Shown: positions 1-7,307 of the stretch, in pieces
Layout: every line of letters starts with the position of its first letter
Position numbering within the stretch: the stretch's first letter is position 1
Source of the DNA: Mayfieldus sp963781495
GTDB taxonomy: Bacteria; Actinomycetota; Thermoleophilia; Solirubrobacterales; 70-9
Length of the DNA: 64,000 bases
NCBI GenBank assembly: GCA_963781495.1
Contig: CAWAFX010000001.1
Location: forward strand, 1 to 64,000
Direction of reading: 5' to 3'
Notes under the pieces: model-generated
Databases searched by the model: none
Seen by the model: only the letters and a program-made list of their open reading frames with translations
What the model was told of the DNA's origin: nothing
Program-made: the position numbers and the translations under genes

Positions 1-43
1 AATCATAATCCGCGTGTCGGGGGTTCGAGTCCCTCCTCCGGCA
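1..43 (+). tRNA. tRNA with CAU anticodon, 3' part only (cut by window edge)
   Basis: The window opens inside a tRNA. Reading back from the discriminator A at 43, the acceptor 3' strand (36-42), T arm with TTCGAGT loop, five-base variable loop and the 3' anticodon stem can be placed, putting anticodon CAT at 4-6. No CCA is encoded. CAU could be Met, initiator Met or lysidine-modified Ile; the missing 5' half would decide, and elongator Met is my guess from the CATAATC context. The 5' half must lie outside the window, so intactness cannot be shown. Confidence 0.75.
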
Positions 44-44
44 T
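3..44 (+). repeat. 42-bp direct repeat, left copy (tRNA 3' end), attachment-site-like
   Basis: These 42 bases recur exactly at 2667-2708 in the same orientation. The identity runs from the anticodon loop to one base past the discriminator and breaks on both sides. A duplicated tRNA 3' end is the classical footprint of integrase-mediated insertion into a tRNA gene, which rebuilds the tRNA at one end and leaves a 3' fragment at the other. Confidence 0.8.
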
Positions 45-349
45 GAAGTCCCTGCAAATGCGAAGTCTTGAATTCGGCTCGACGCGCGGATTCTGGATCC
101 GCCGCAAAGTCCGCGTGTTGAAGGGCGAGGAAATCAGTGCGTAACCGAGCGCTCGCCAACACGCGAATTCGTGGCGCACCGACGCACGGTCACGATCAAC
201 CGCTGACCCACCGTCCATCGATTGACTCCGCTTCGCGTCCGTAAGGGATCTTGGAACGCGCTCGACGGTGTCCCGGATCCACTCCGTGGTAGTGCGTTGG
301 AGCTGGGCCAAGGCGCAGCAGGCTTTTTGAGGCGGGACGTTGGGCCCAA
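45..349. other. No recognisable gene; possible relic DNA after the tRNA
   Basis: About 300 bases between the tRNA 3' end and the permease stop codon. I see no protein I recognise on either strand. A T run followed by a GGCGGGAC-like stretch near 322-340 loosely resembles the sequence just after the second tRNA copy (2733-2750), as if the original tRNA downstream region had been displaced. No integrase is visible here. Confidence 0.4.
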
Positions 350-1507
350 TTAGCCCGCCGGCCTGGCGAGCAGCGTTATGGCCGTCAGCAGCAGGGCCAG
401 GATCCCGAACCCGACCCTTGCGAGATCACGGTCCGAGGTCCTCAACGCAATCACGCATTGCAGCGCGTAGTAGGCGGCGAACGCACGCGAGGCGACGGCG
501 ATGATCGTGAAGGTCGGAATCGTCCAGACCAATAGGATCGCCGCCGCACCGGTGACCCCGTAGGAGCGAGGATGCCGCATCAAACTGCCGAAGAGTCGGT
601 GCAGGTTGCCGTCGGCGGCGACGGTGTCCGCGGTGGCGGCGCTGAACTGGCTGAGAATGGCCGTAATCACAATTGGGACAGACAAGAACGGCACCACCCG
701 CTCGCTGATGTCGAGCAGCGTCCTGTCCGCGCCATTGCCTGTGCCGAGGCCCATGATCGGAGTCGCAACCACGACGAACCCGACGTAGATCGAGCTCGAT
801 ACGAGCTGGGAGAGCCGGCAGGCCCAAATCCTCGTCGTCTGGTCGTACTCCTCGCCCAGGTAGCGCACTGTCTCGAAGCCTTGGACGGTGATCAGGATCC
901 CCCCGAGAACCAGCAACACCTCGCCGAGTCCCTTGCCGGGCACCGGCGGCAGGTCGAGGCCGCCAGCAGCCAGGGTTGTGCCATCGTGGATGAACAGCGC
1001 GCCCCCGAAGACCGTGGTCAGCACGAGCACCGCCCCGAGAGCGATGCGTTCCATCAGGTCGAGGCCGGAAAAGCCCCTGAACACGCCGACGGCGACTATC
1101 AACAGCAGCGCGCCGCAGGCAAGCGCCCGCTCGGCCGTATCGGAGCCTGAGCTGACGAACTCGACCACGTATTGGGACATGATCCGGAGGTAGAGAGCAA
1201 CGGAGATCACGTAGGCGATGACGATCACCAGGTCGGCTGCCCGCTCGATCCTGCTCGTCGTCGGATCGAGCCGCCCGCCAGCCTGCAGGGGCTCGACGGT
1301 GACAACGTTGTGGCGGATCGCCGTGCCGACGAGCCAGGCGAACCCACAGACCCCGACGACCCCGAAGATCGCCAGCGCTCCAAGCGTTCGCTCCAGGACC
1401 GGGACGATGATCAGGAAGCCGCTCCCGAAGATCGAGGCCAGCGGCGTCACGGTCGCCAACATCACCTGGCGCGAGAACATTGGGCTCAGCTGCTTGATTT
1501 GCGGCAC
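350..1507 (-). CDS. APC-type multi-pass membrane permease-like protein
   Basis: A 385-residue protein that is almost wholly hydrophobic, with roughly ten membrane segments and short basic loops, so an inner-membrane transporter. The mid-protein motif GFETVRYLGEEYD sits after a hydrophobic helix and resembles the amino-acid/polyamine/organocation (APC) superfamily permeases, which is the basis for the call; the substrate is unknown. The listed start is GTG; an ATG nine codons later (MFSRQVM) is equally plausible. It lies inside the segment bounded by the two tRNA 3' repeats and has no obvious operon partner, since its upstream neighbour is a decayed gene. Confidence 0.6.
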   Translation of the reverse strand: MPQIKQLSPMFSRQVMLATVTPLASIFGSGFLIIVPVLERTLGALAIFGVVGVCGFAWLVGTAIRHNVVTVEPLQAGGRLDPTTSRIERAADLVIVIAYVISVALYLRIMSQYVVEFVSSGSDTAERALACGALLLIVAVGVFRGFSGLDLMERIALGAVLVLTTVFGGALFIHDGTTLAAGGLDLPPVPGKGLGEVLLVLGGILITVQGFETVRYLGEEYDQTTRIWACRLSQLVSSSIYVGFVVVATPIMGLGTGNGADRTLLDISERVVPFLSVPIVITAILSQFSAATADTVAADGNLHRLFGSLMRHPRSYGVTGAAAILLVWTIPTFTIIAVASRAFAAYYALQCVIALRTSDRDLARVGFGILALLLTAITLLARPAG

Positions 1508-1580
1508 CCTATGGGCGGCGCCGCCCGTCGAGCGCCTTCAAGACCATCAGGGGGCCGGCTTGGGATCGGTCAGCGCTCGC

Positions 1581-1850
1581 TCAGGGCGCGAGCCAGAAGG
1601 GTGGGTTCTTGTCGGTGACGGGAATGAACGCGTGGCCGATGACGCGCGAGTACCAGCGGTAGACCCCCTCGACGAAATCGAAGGCGCCGTACGGGTTAAG
1701 AGGATCGCGACCCAGACGAAGATCAGGACGAAGAACTCTCGCTGATGGAGAGGAAGAACAGCACCAGGTAGCCGGCTAGCGACCCGGGATCGTTCGCTGA
1801 TATCCGCGGCTCTTCGCCAGCGGATCGAGGTCCGCCTCATACGGCAGAGC
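1581..1850 (-). pseudogene. Decayed DUF4389-like membrane protein
   Basis: Minus-strand reading in shifting frames gives a hydrophobic stretch (FFVLIFVWVAIL), then after a frame change NPYGAFDFVEGVYRWYSRVI and TDKNPPFWLAP followed by TGA at 1581-1583. Hydrophobic helix, then PxGxFDFxxGVxRW, then TDxxPPF is the order seen in DUF4389 proteins. The pieces lie in at least two, probably three, frames, so no intact product can be made. Boundaries at the 5' side (higher coordinates) are uncertain. The function of the family is unknown. Confidence 0.5.
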
Positions 1851-1961
1851 AACGCTTCCTTTAGGTCTTAATCCGCCCTATTCGCCTCTGTCGGGCACGT
1901 AAATCGGCTCAAACAAATGGCGTTGGGGCACGACGCTGCACCTCATTTGTTGAGTTGCCCG

Positions 1962-2411
1962 TCAGCGGCGCTTGACCAGCTTGATCCGTTTCGCTTTCGT
2001 CTTTGGGGTGCCGCCGGTCGGTGTGAAGGTGACCCTAGCCTTCACTTTCACTGACCCGATGTGGTGGAGCTTGCGCTTCTTTTTGCCCTTGGAGCGAATC
2101 TTGAGCTTTACCTTGCCGGCGGCGCTTACGGCCCTGGCGAGGGCACTTGCCGGCCGCGTAGCGCCCCGCAGCCGCTGCTTGACGAGCCCCCTGCCGCGCA
2201 GCGCCAGCGTGCCGGGCCCCGGCACGATCACGGTCAGGATCGCCGTTCCCTTGCGCTTGTTGCGCTTCAGCTTGCCGAAGCTGAAGGAGTTGGACGGCGC
2301 GGCGGCGGTCCCGATCCGCCCGATCGCCGGGGTGCTGCCGTCGTCGCCGAACCAGAGGTTGCCGTCGGGACCGGGCGCGATCCCGAACGGGGAGCTGCCG
2401 GGGTTAAGCCC
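1962..2411 (-). pseudogene. C-terminal remnant of a beta-propeller protein with Lys-rich beta tail
   Basis: The last 150 or so residues contain one propeller-like blade (PFGIAPGPDGNLWFGDDG) of the type seen in virginiamycin B lyase/NHL-like secreted proteins, then a Lys/Arg-rich domain (SFGKLKRNKRKGTAILTV ... PTGGTPKTKAKRIKLVKRR). The same tail ends the intact gene at 2776-3684. The reading frame stays open upstream to 2582, but that part is Arg-rich and unlike a signal peptide or propeller, and the other expected blades are missing. I therefore read this as a 5'-truncated gene. A short expressed protein cannot be excluded. Confidence 0.55.
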
Positions 2412-2666
2412 GGGGCAGGCACGGGATCGGCTCGAGTAAATGACAGTAGGCCACGCCCCGACGCCTAATGATCTCGCCAGGGCTCCTGTCCACACGATGT
2501 TTCGCGGCCTTGCATCACCGCGGGCGCTCGGCGGATCCCTTCGACGACGGACGCGCAACGGTGCGTCCAACCGTGCGTCCAAGTCCCAACTTCGAGGCGA
2601 ACTGAGGTGACCTCTGGACGCCTGTCCTCCCCCTAGCCAGCCTCAGATGATCCGCCCACGCCGTCG

Positions 2667-2708
2667 TCATAATCCGCGTGTCGGGGGTTCGAGTCCCTCC
2701 TCCGGCAT
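2667..2708 (+). repeat. 42-bp direct repeat, right copy: tRNA 3' fragment without a 5' half
   Basis: Exact copy of 3-44. The 80 bases upstream show no D arm or acceptor 5' strand able to pair with the acceptor 3' strand here, so this is a fragment and not a second tRNA gene. A run of seven T follows at about 2733. It marks the far junction of an inserted or excised segment, or a recombination scar. Confidence 0.8.
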
Positions 2709-2775
2709 CGCACAAACGACCCAAATGCAGCCTTTTTTTAGGGGCGGGACTCCGGCGGAGTAGAGGGCGTGACGC

Positions 2776-3684
2776 CTATTGCTTCTTGACCAGTTTCACG
2801 GTCTTCGGCTGTGTGTTCGCAGCTCCACCGGTCGGGGTGTAGCTGATCTTGACCTGGACCTTCGCCTTCCCAGTCGTGTTGAGCTTTTTCTTGGCCTTCC
2901 CCTTTGCCTTGACGAGGAGCTTCACCGTCCCGGCCGCGGCAACCGCTTTGCTGGTTGTTGCCCCCCGAGTCGGGCGCTGATGCTTCACCTTCTTGCCGGT
3001 CAGTGAGAGCCTCCCGGGCCCAGGAACGTTCACGGCGATCGTCGCGGTGCCCTTGTTCTTGTTCTTCTTGACCTTGCCGACGGTGAACGAGTCGGAGGGG
3101 GGCGCGAGGACCAGATCCGCGTTGTATGCGGCCAGGAAGCCGGCGGGATTGCCCTCGGTGCCCGACATCGTCTGGTTGGCGGTCGTGAATCCCGGCGAGA
3201 AGAATTGAAGCTGTGCCCCCGGCGCGGACAGTTGGTTGATCGCCGCAGCGAACGAGCCCGAGATCAGGGTCGCCGCCACCCGGTCGCCTGCCTGCACCGG
3301 AAGGCTGACCTGGTTCGGTGTCCCGTCCAGATGAGCCGCCGGTCCCGAGATTGCCCTTGACGTAAAGCCAGTCGCGGTGTCGCCGCTGAGGACCACGAGC
3401 TCTATCGATCCTCCGTTCGTCGTCCCTCGTACCCGCCAAGCGGTAATCACGCCGGCGCCGGGAGCAGTGGCCACTCCGCCTGGAATCGTCTCGTCGAGGA
3501 GAGATACCGAGGTACAAGGCGACAAGCCACTGACTTGGCAGTTGTTCTGCACGTTGCCAGTCCCAAGATCGCTGGGCCCCAGGGTTACGGTGGTCGCATC
3601 AGCCGACGCAGGCGCCACCGTCGCCAACGCGGCCATCAGCACGAGAAACGCGAGCCTGCACCGCTTGCTCGTGATTCGCGGCAT
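2776..3684 (-). CDS. Secreted protein with signal peptide and Lys-rich C-terminal beta domain
   Basis: About 302 residues. The N terminus has a basic start, a hydrophobic core (LAFLVLMAALATVAP) and a likely signal peptidase site after ASADA. The middle (residues 30-190) looks like an all-beta extracellular domain with no motif I recognise. The last 110 residues (from SDSFTVGKVKKNKNKGTA) form a Lys-rich domain ending PTGG...KTVKLVKKQ, shared with the truncated neighbour at 1962-2411. Start ATG at 3684 is chosen over an upstream TTG because it puts the basic residues first. Probably exported and cell-surface associated; function unknown. Confidence 0.6.
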   Translation of the reverse strand: MPRITSKRCRLAFLVLMAALATVAPASADATTVTLGPSDLGTGNVQNNCQVSGLSPCTSVSLLDETIPGGVATAPGAGVITAWRVRGTTNGGSIELVVLSGDTATGFTSRAISGPAAHLDGTPNQVSLPVQAGDRVAATLISGSFAAAINQLSAPGAQLQFFSPGFTTANQTMSGTEGNPAGFLAAYNADLVLAPPSDSFTVGKVKKNKNKGTATIAVNVPGPGRLSLTGKKVKHQRPTRGATTSKAVAAAGTVKLLVKAKGKAKKKLNTTGKAKVQVKISYTPTGGAANTQPKTVKLVKKQ

Positions 3685-3897
3685 CAATGGGAACCCTAGC
3701 GTCGCCGCCGGTCCAGGCTCCCTGGATATTCCCCACCTAGCCCGTGGCTGTGCTGAATCTTGCGGCCGACTCTAGAACGACTAACCAGCTCGGCAAGAGG
3801 GCTTTATCGCGAATCGCGACAGCCCGAGGTGCCGATGCTCAGACCTCAAAGCTCCCCCCGGAGGGTTGAGGAGCCAAAACTCCCTCCCCGGAGGGGT

Positions 3898-4044
3898 TTG
3901 ATAGTCGACGACGTCGTTGCCCGCCTGCGCAGCCACGGTGCCGAACTCGTCGGGGAGACCGCGCAGTACGAGGACATCTACCGGCTCTGCTTCCTACGTG
4001 ACCCTGAGGGCATCATCATCGGACTGGCCGAGCAGATCGGCTGA
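3898..4044 (+). pseudogene. 3' fragment of a VOC/glyoxalase-family gene
   Basis: The frame ends with DDVVARLRSHGAELVGE, then a CFLRDPEGIIIGLAEQIG terminus, the usual last strand of vicinal-oxygen-chelate proteins including the metal-ligand Glu/Leu region. The N-terminal half of the fold is absent: upstream sequence in this frame is Arg/Pro-rich and unlike the family. The fragment stops 50 bases before the msrA start. I read it as a remnant, not a 94-residue protein. Confidence 0.6.
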
Positions 4045-4096
4045 ACCTCGATGCCCGGAGCTAAGCTCAGTTGAACCCGACCGAAGGAGATGCGCC

Positions 4097-4615
4097 ATGA
4101 CCGATCACACCGAGACTGCGATCCTCGCCGGCGGGTGCTTCTGGGGCGTACAGGAGCTGCTGCGCAAGCGTGACGGCGTCATCTCGACCAGGGCCGGATA
4201 CACGGGCGGGGAGGTTCCGAACGCCACTTACCGGAACCACGACGGTCACGCCGAAGCCGTGGAGATCATCTTCGACCCCGAGCGGATCTCCTACCGGGAC
4301 ATTCTCGAGTTCTTCTTCCAGATCCACGACCCGACCACCAAGGACCGGCAAGGCAACGACATCGGGTGCAGCTACCGCTCGGAGATCTTCTACACGAGTG
4401 ACGAGCAAAGGCAGATCGCCGAGGAGACGATCGCCGACGTCGACGCCTCGGGCCTGTGGCCAGGCAAGGCCGTGACCGAGGTGAGCGAGGCCGGCCCGTT
4501 TTGGGAGGCCGAGCCGGAGCACCAGGACTACCTGCAGAAGTACCCGAACGGCTACACCTGCCACTTCGTGCGGCCAGACTGGAAACTGCCGCACCGCGAG
4601 AAGACCACTACCTAG
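4097..4615 (+). CDS. msrA: Peptide-methionine (S)-S-oxide reductase MsrA
   Basis: A 172-residue cytoplasmic repair enzyme that reduces the S epimer of methionine sulfoxide in proteins. The catalytic motif GCFWGVQ lies at residues 13-19 with the nucleophilic Cys second in the motif; GYTGG, HAEAVE and FFFQIHDPT follow in family order. The usual GTQYRS segment reads GCSYRS here, an extra Cys that could serve as a resolving thiol (inference). The start ATG has a GAAGGAG ribosome site eight bases upstream, which excludes the longer upstream reading. Length is typical for a single-domain MsrA without fused MsrB. No operon partner on the same strand. Confidence 0.95.
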   Translation: MTDHTETAILAGGCFWGVQELLRKRDGVISTRAGYTGGEVPNATYRNHDGHAEAVEIIFDPERISYRDILEFFFQIHDPTTKDRQGNDIGCSYRSEIFYTSDEQRQIAEETIADVDASGLWPGKAVTEVSEAGPFWEAEPEHQDYLQKYPNGYTCHFVRPDWKLPHREKTTT

Positions 4616-4640
4616 GCGATCGGCTTCCTGAAGCGGGCTC

Positions 4641-4844
4641 CTACTCGTCTCTTGGCGTGATTCGGAAGATCGAGACCACCTCTGGATGGTCAGCCTCGGC
4701 GTGGACGACCAGGGCGCTCGGACCGCCGCCGAACCAGCTCGCATTCTGGTTTTCGCCGACGAATACGCCGGGATGCTGCTTCCCCTCGCCGTCTTCGACC
4801 CAGACCGCCTGGCCATCCTTGAATTCGTGGATCGGCTCGCTCAT
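4641..4844 (-). CDS. Small hypothetical protein
   Basis: A 67-residue acidic protein (KDGQAVWVEDGEGKQHPGVFVG ... FRITPRDE) with alternating hydrophobic and charged residues suggesting a small beta-barrel. No membrane segment, no Cys. Composition and codon pattern look coding, unlike the overlapping plus-strand frames. It is divergent in neither direction from a clear partner. I do not recognise the family. Confidence 0.5.
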   Translation of the reverse strand: MSEPIHEFKDGQAVWVEDGEGKQHPGVFVGENQNASWFGGGPSALVVHAEADHPEVVSIFRITPRDE

Positions 4845-4886
4845 CGGCCCAGACTAGCCACCAAGGGCCTTCGGTCGCCGGCGGCG

Positions 4887-5315
4887 CTAGGCCGCGCGGC
4901 GCTCGGGCTCTTCGCTTTCCCCCAGCGGTTCCGCCGCCTCTGGCTCCTTCGCCAGCTCCGGCTCCGCCACCGCCTCAGGGCCGAGCCTGATCGGGATCCG
5001 GCCGTTCTCGAACCAGAGCACGAGGGCGCGCAGGACCGGCATCCGGTCGTCGTCGGGGCAGATGCGGCAGACGCGATCCTCGACCGCGTCCTCGATCGGC
5101 TCGGCGAGCAGGTCGCGCCGCGGCGCCCGATCGTCGACCCAGTCGACGATCGCGAAGGTCTCGCCGTCGGTGACGGCGGTGCGGAACGCCCTGCCGACCA
5201 GGTCGGGCTCGGTGATGTCGGCCCAGATCGCGGCGCCGATGTCGCGGTTGCGGCGCACCAGCCGCCGCAGGGCGCGCTCGCGCACATCGTCTGGGATCGC
5301 CTCAGGTCCCTGCAC
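4887..5315 (-). CDS. Hypothetical acidic protein
   Basis: From the GTG at 5315 the product is about 142 residues: a helical start (IPDDVRERALRRLVRRN), a central part with DITEPDLVGRAFRTAVTDGE and a CRICPDDD pair of cysteines, and a Glu/Pro/Ala-rich tail. The frame stays open to 5420, but that would overlap the next gene by 50 bases and adds an Arg-rich segment unlike the rest, so the internal GTG is preferred although no clear ribosome site precedes it. Family not recognised. Confidence 0.5.
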   Translation of the reverse strand: MQGPEAIPDDVRERALRRLVRRNRDIGAAIWADITEPDLVGRAFRTAVTDGETFAIVDWVDDRAPRRDLLAEPIEDAVEDRVCRICPDDDRMPVLRALVLWFENGRIPIRLGPEAVAEPELAKEPEAAEPLGESEEPERRAA

Positions 5316-5368
5316 GGCGGCCGAGGGTAGACGGCAGGCAAGTCGGAATCGTGCCTGCGAAGGGATGC

Positions 5369-6109
5369 TCAGTGCGGTATTTCTCCGCCCTGACGCTGGG
5401 TGGCGGAGTGGCGCAGCCATCCTCCGAGGGCGCCGGCGATGACGCCAAAGATCACCGTGAAGACCACCAGGATCGGCTCGAAGTCGGGCAGCTTGACCTT
5501 CGCGTCGCTACCGCTCAGGGCGTGGGCGATGAGCAGAAAGCTGCCGAAAAGGGTCCCTCCCACCACACCCCGCAGGGCGCCCTCGCGGGCGTCGCGGTGC
5601 TCGAGCCCGGCCAGGACGCCACCGGCGAACGCCACCAGGTTCAGCGCCCAGTAGAGGCCGGCGGAGACCCCGAGCACCAGGCCGACGATCGCGCCGAAGA
5701 CGGCGGGGGTGACGACGGCGCCGATGATCTGCACCGCTCGCGGTCGGTCGCTGAAGAGCGGCACCCTCGAGAGCGCCGAGCCCTGGCCGGGCCTGTCGCC
5801 GGCCTGCTCGACCGCCGCCTGGATCGCATCCCGGGCTCGGTCGAGCTCGGCGACGAGCTGCTCGGTGGCCAACGGCTGCGAGTCGCTGTCGGAGCCGACG
5901 ATGCGGACATCGGTGGCCGGCCCGGAGCCGCTCAGCAGGACTTCGATCCTGGCCCAGGCGCCGTCGGACCCGGAGACCGCATAGGAGACGATCCGCCGCT
6001 GCTCGACGGTCTCTATCCGCCAGCCGAGTCCGTCGAGGGCCTCGGCGCAGGCGGCGAGGGCGTCGGGCGGCAGGAGGTCGGTCTGAAAGTCGCCGCGCAG
6101 CCGGGTCAT
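5369..6109 (-). CDS. Four-helix membrane protein with N-terminal cytoplasmic domain
   Basis: 246 residues. The first 120 form a soluble alpha/beta-looking domain (DALAACAEALDGLGWRIETVEQRRI...), followed by about four membrane helices (VQIIGAVVTPAVFGAIVGLVLG; LYWALNLVAFAGGVLAGL; GVVGGTLFGSFLLIAHAL; ILVVFTVIFGVIAGALGGWL). The Gly/Ala-rich helix packing suggests a compact bundle. No catalytic motif seen. Stands alone; upstream is a divergent promoter for the zinc-ribbon gene. Confidence 0.65.
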   Translation of the reverse strand: MTRLRGDFQTDLLPPDALAACAEALDGLGWRIETVEQRRIVSYAVSGSDGAWARIEVLLSGSGPATDVRIVGSDSDSQPLATEQLVAELDRARDAIQAAVEQAGDRPGQGSALSRVPLFSDRPRAVQIIGAVVTPAVFGAIVGLVLGVSAGLYWALNLVAFAGGVLAGLEHRDAREGALRGVVGGTLFGSFLLIAHALSGSDAKVKLPDFEPILVVFTVIFGVIAGALGGWLRHSATQRQGGEIPH

Positions 6110-6171
6110 CGTCGAGCGAACCGCATCGCTGCCTCCACCCTACCTCGCCGCAATTTGGGTGCGAAATCGTG

Positions 6172-6199
6172 TTGAAGGACGCAAGCGGCGGCATATATT
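6172..6199 (+). promoter_or_regulatory. Sigma-A-like promoter
   Basis: TTGAAG at 6172-6177 and TATATT at 6194-6199 with a 16-base spacer, standing out in otherwise GC-rich sequence. Transcription would start about 40 bases before the GTG of the zinc-ribbon gene at 6246. Confidence 0.5.
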
Positions 6200-6245
6200 C
6201 CTGCTGGGCATTTCGAGGCGTCTTCGACCAGAGGAGGGTCGGCAA

Positions 6246-6491
6246 GTGGTGTTCCTGGGATGTCGAGGTTGCGGACGGGTCGAACAGGTTCGAGAGCCGC
6301 GGGGCACCGGCTTTCCGGGCCGATGCCCGGATTGCGGGCGGCGCCTGGAGCCGATCACGGCCGAGGAGTCGCGGCAGATGATCAAGCGCCGGCTCGCCGA
6401 TCGGCGGTTGCTCCGACTCTCGCGGGCGATGGTGGCCGAGAAGCTGCACAGCGCCCGGCGCCAGGCCCCTCGCGGCGGGCCCGCGCTCTAG
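6246..6491 (+). CDS. Small zinc-ribbon protein
   Basis: 81 residues with two Cys pairs, CRGCG near residue 5 and CPDCG near residue 27, spaced as a rubredoxin-like zinc ribbon, then a basic helical tail (EESRQMIKRRLADRRLLRLSRAMVAEKL). Such ribbons usually bind nucleic acid or a protein partner; the specific role is unknown. GTG at 6246 is chosen because AGGAGG lies at 6232-6237, eight bases upstream; the in-frame ATG at 6159 would place the promoter inside the gene. Confidence 0.65.
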   Translation: MVFLGCRGCGRVEQVREPRGTGFPGRCPDCGRRLEPITAEESRQMIKRRLADRRLLRLSRAMVAEKLHSARRQAPRGGPAL

Positions 6492-6556
6492 CGCAGCGTT
6501 CGCCGCGCTTCGAGGGCATGCGCGAGTCGGGGCTGGTCGATCGGCCCCGAGCAGCG

Positions 6557-6583
6557 CCGTGCCCGGCGCAGGGCCGGGCACGG
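6557..6583. terminator. Perfect 11-bp hairpin, terminator-like
   Basis: CCGTGCCCGGC and its exact complement flank a five-base loop. It lies 65 bases past the zinc-ribbon stop. No U tract follows, as is common in high-GC actinobacterial terminators, so function is inferred. Confidence 0.5.
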
Positions 6584-6747
6584 CGAAACAGGGGAGGCAC
6601 GAGGCCTCGGACAAGACTCGCGGTCCAACCTGCGCGAGCCCTGCTGTGTCCCTTCCGTGTCCCTCTCCCCGCCACGGAGCAGGGCTAAACCCCGTATGCC
6701 TGTTCGTGCCTGGGTAGGCGCAAGTTGGCAACCAGAGGAGGGCCGAA

Positions 6748-7091
6748 ATGCCACCGAGAGGCGTCAAGAAGGGAAGCAAGCGGGCTCGTCAGTACGAGCA
6801 CGTCAAGAAGAGCGAGAAAAGCAGGGCCGTTCGGAGAGCCGGGCGGAGGAGATCGCGGCTCGAACCGTGAACAAGGAGCGCGCCCGCTCAGGCGAGTCCC
6901 GGCAGCGATCGCGGACCTCTACTCGAGACATCTCCTCGGGCCGACGCGGCGGCCAACGTTCGGGCAAGTCGGGGCCGCGGGGACGGACCCGCGACCAGCT
7001 CTACAACGAGGCGCGCCGGCTCGGCATCGAGGGCCGCTCGAAGATGGACAAGGGCCAGCTTCAGCGCGCCATCGCCGGCAAGAAGGGCTAG
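6748..7091 (+). pseudogene. Small basic helical protein, frameshifted (plasmid-stabilisation/SAP-like family)
   Basis: ATG at 6748 follows a GAGGAGG site. The first frame gives MPPRGVKKGSKRARQYEHVK then runs into a stop at about 6868. The other frame resumes directly with GRSESRAEEIAARTVNKERA, then RGRTRDQLYNEARRLGIEG and a final Lys-rich stretch resembling a SAP-type helix-loop-helix. Together they match the layout of a known small, highly charged family often labelled plasmid stabilization protein. The join falls at the AAAA run 6817-6820 and needs one missing base restored. Real mutation and sequencing error cannot be told apart here. Confidence 0.6.
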
Positions 7092-7294
7092 CGGCGCGGG
7101 CGATCGTCGTCGTGGCGATGGGCGATAGCCCAGCGCTCCAAGCCGATCAACCCCACCAGTGCGATCCCGAAGGCGGCGAACGGCGCCGGCCAGCCGTCGG
7201 GCCTGGAGAGCACCAGGGCCAGCACGGTGAAGGTGTCGGCGAGCAGCAGAAACGCGATCAGGACCGGACGCAGGGCCGCCCAGGAGGGCTCCAC
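7088..7294 (-). CDS. Small two-helix membrane protein
   Basis: 68 residues with two hydrophobic segments (LRPVLIAFLLLADTFTVLALVL and FAAFGIALVGLIGLERW) and a short basic His/Arg/Asp tail, so a hairpin inner-membrane protein with both ends probably inside. Its stop overlaps the end of the convergent gene at 7091. It follows the cNMP-binding gene on the same strand by 13 bases and may be co-transcribed. Family not recognised. Confidence 0.55.
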   Translation of the reverse strand: MEPSWAALRPVLIAFLLLADTFTVLALVLSRPDGWPAPFAAFGIALVGLIGLERWAIAHRHDDDRPRR

Positions 7295-7307
7295 GCCGCG
7301 GCCGGGA

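Noticed and set aside
3..311. Minus-strand frame giving EGLEPPTRGL near its end
   Set aside because: The ending is the well-known translation artefact of antisense tRNA sequence (T arm); similar frames appear at 2515-2724 and 13256-13675.
1547..1852. 101-residue minus-strand ORF as a real gene
   Set aside because: Only its hydrophobic middle matches; the flanking parts are in other frames, fitting a pseudogene.
3838..3900. Two CCGGAGGG segments as a functional tandem repeat
   Set aside because: Short and imperfect; likely leftovers around the glyoxalase relic.
6159..6245. Longer start of the zinc-ribbon gene at ATG 6159
   Set aside because: It would contain the promoter and lacks a ribosome site; GTG 6246 has AGGAGG.
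6815..6822. Programmed -1 frameshift site
   Set aside because: No X-XXY-YYZ heptamer in frame; a simple indel explains it.
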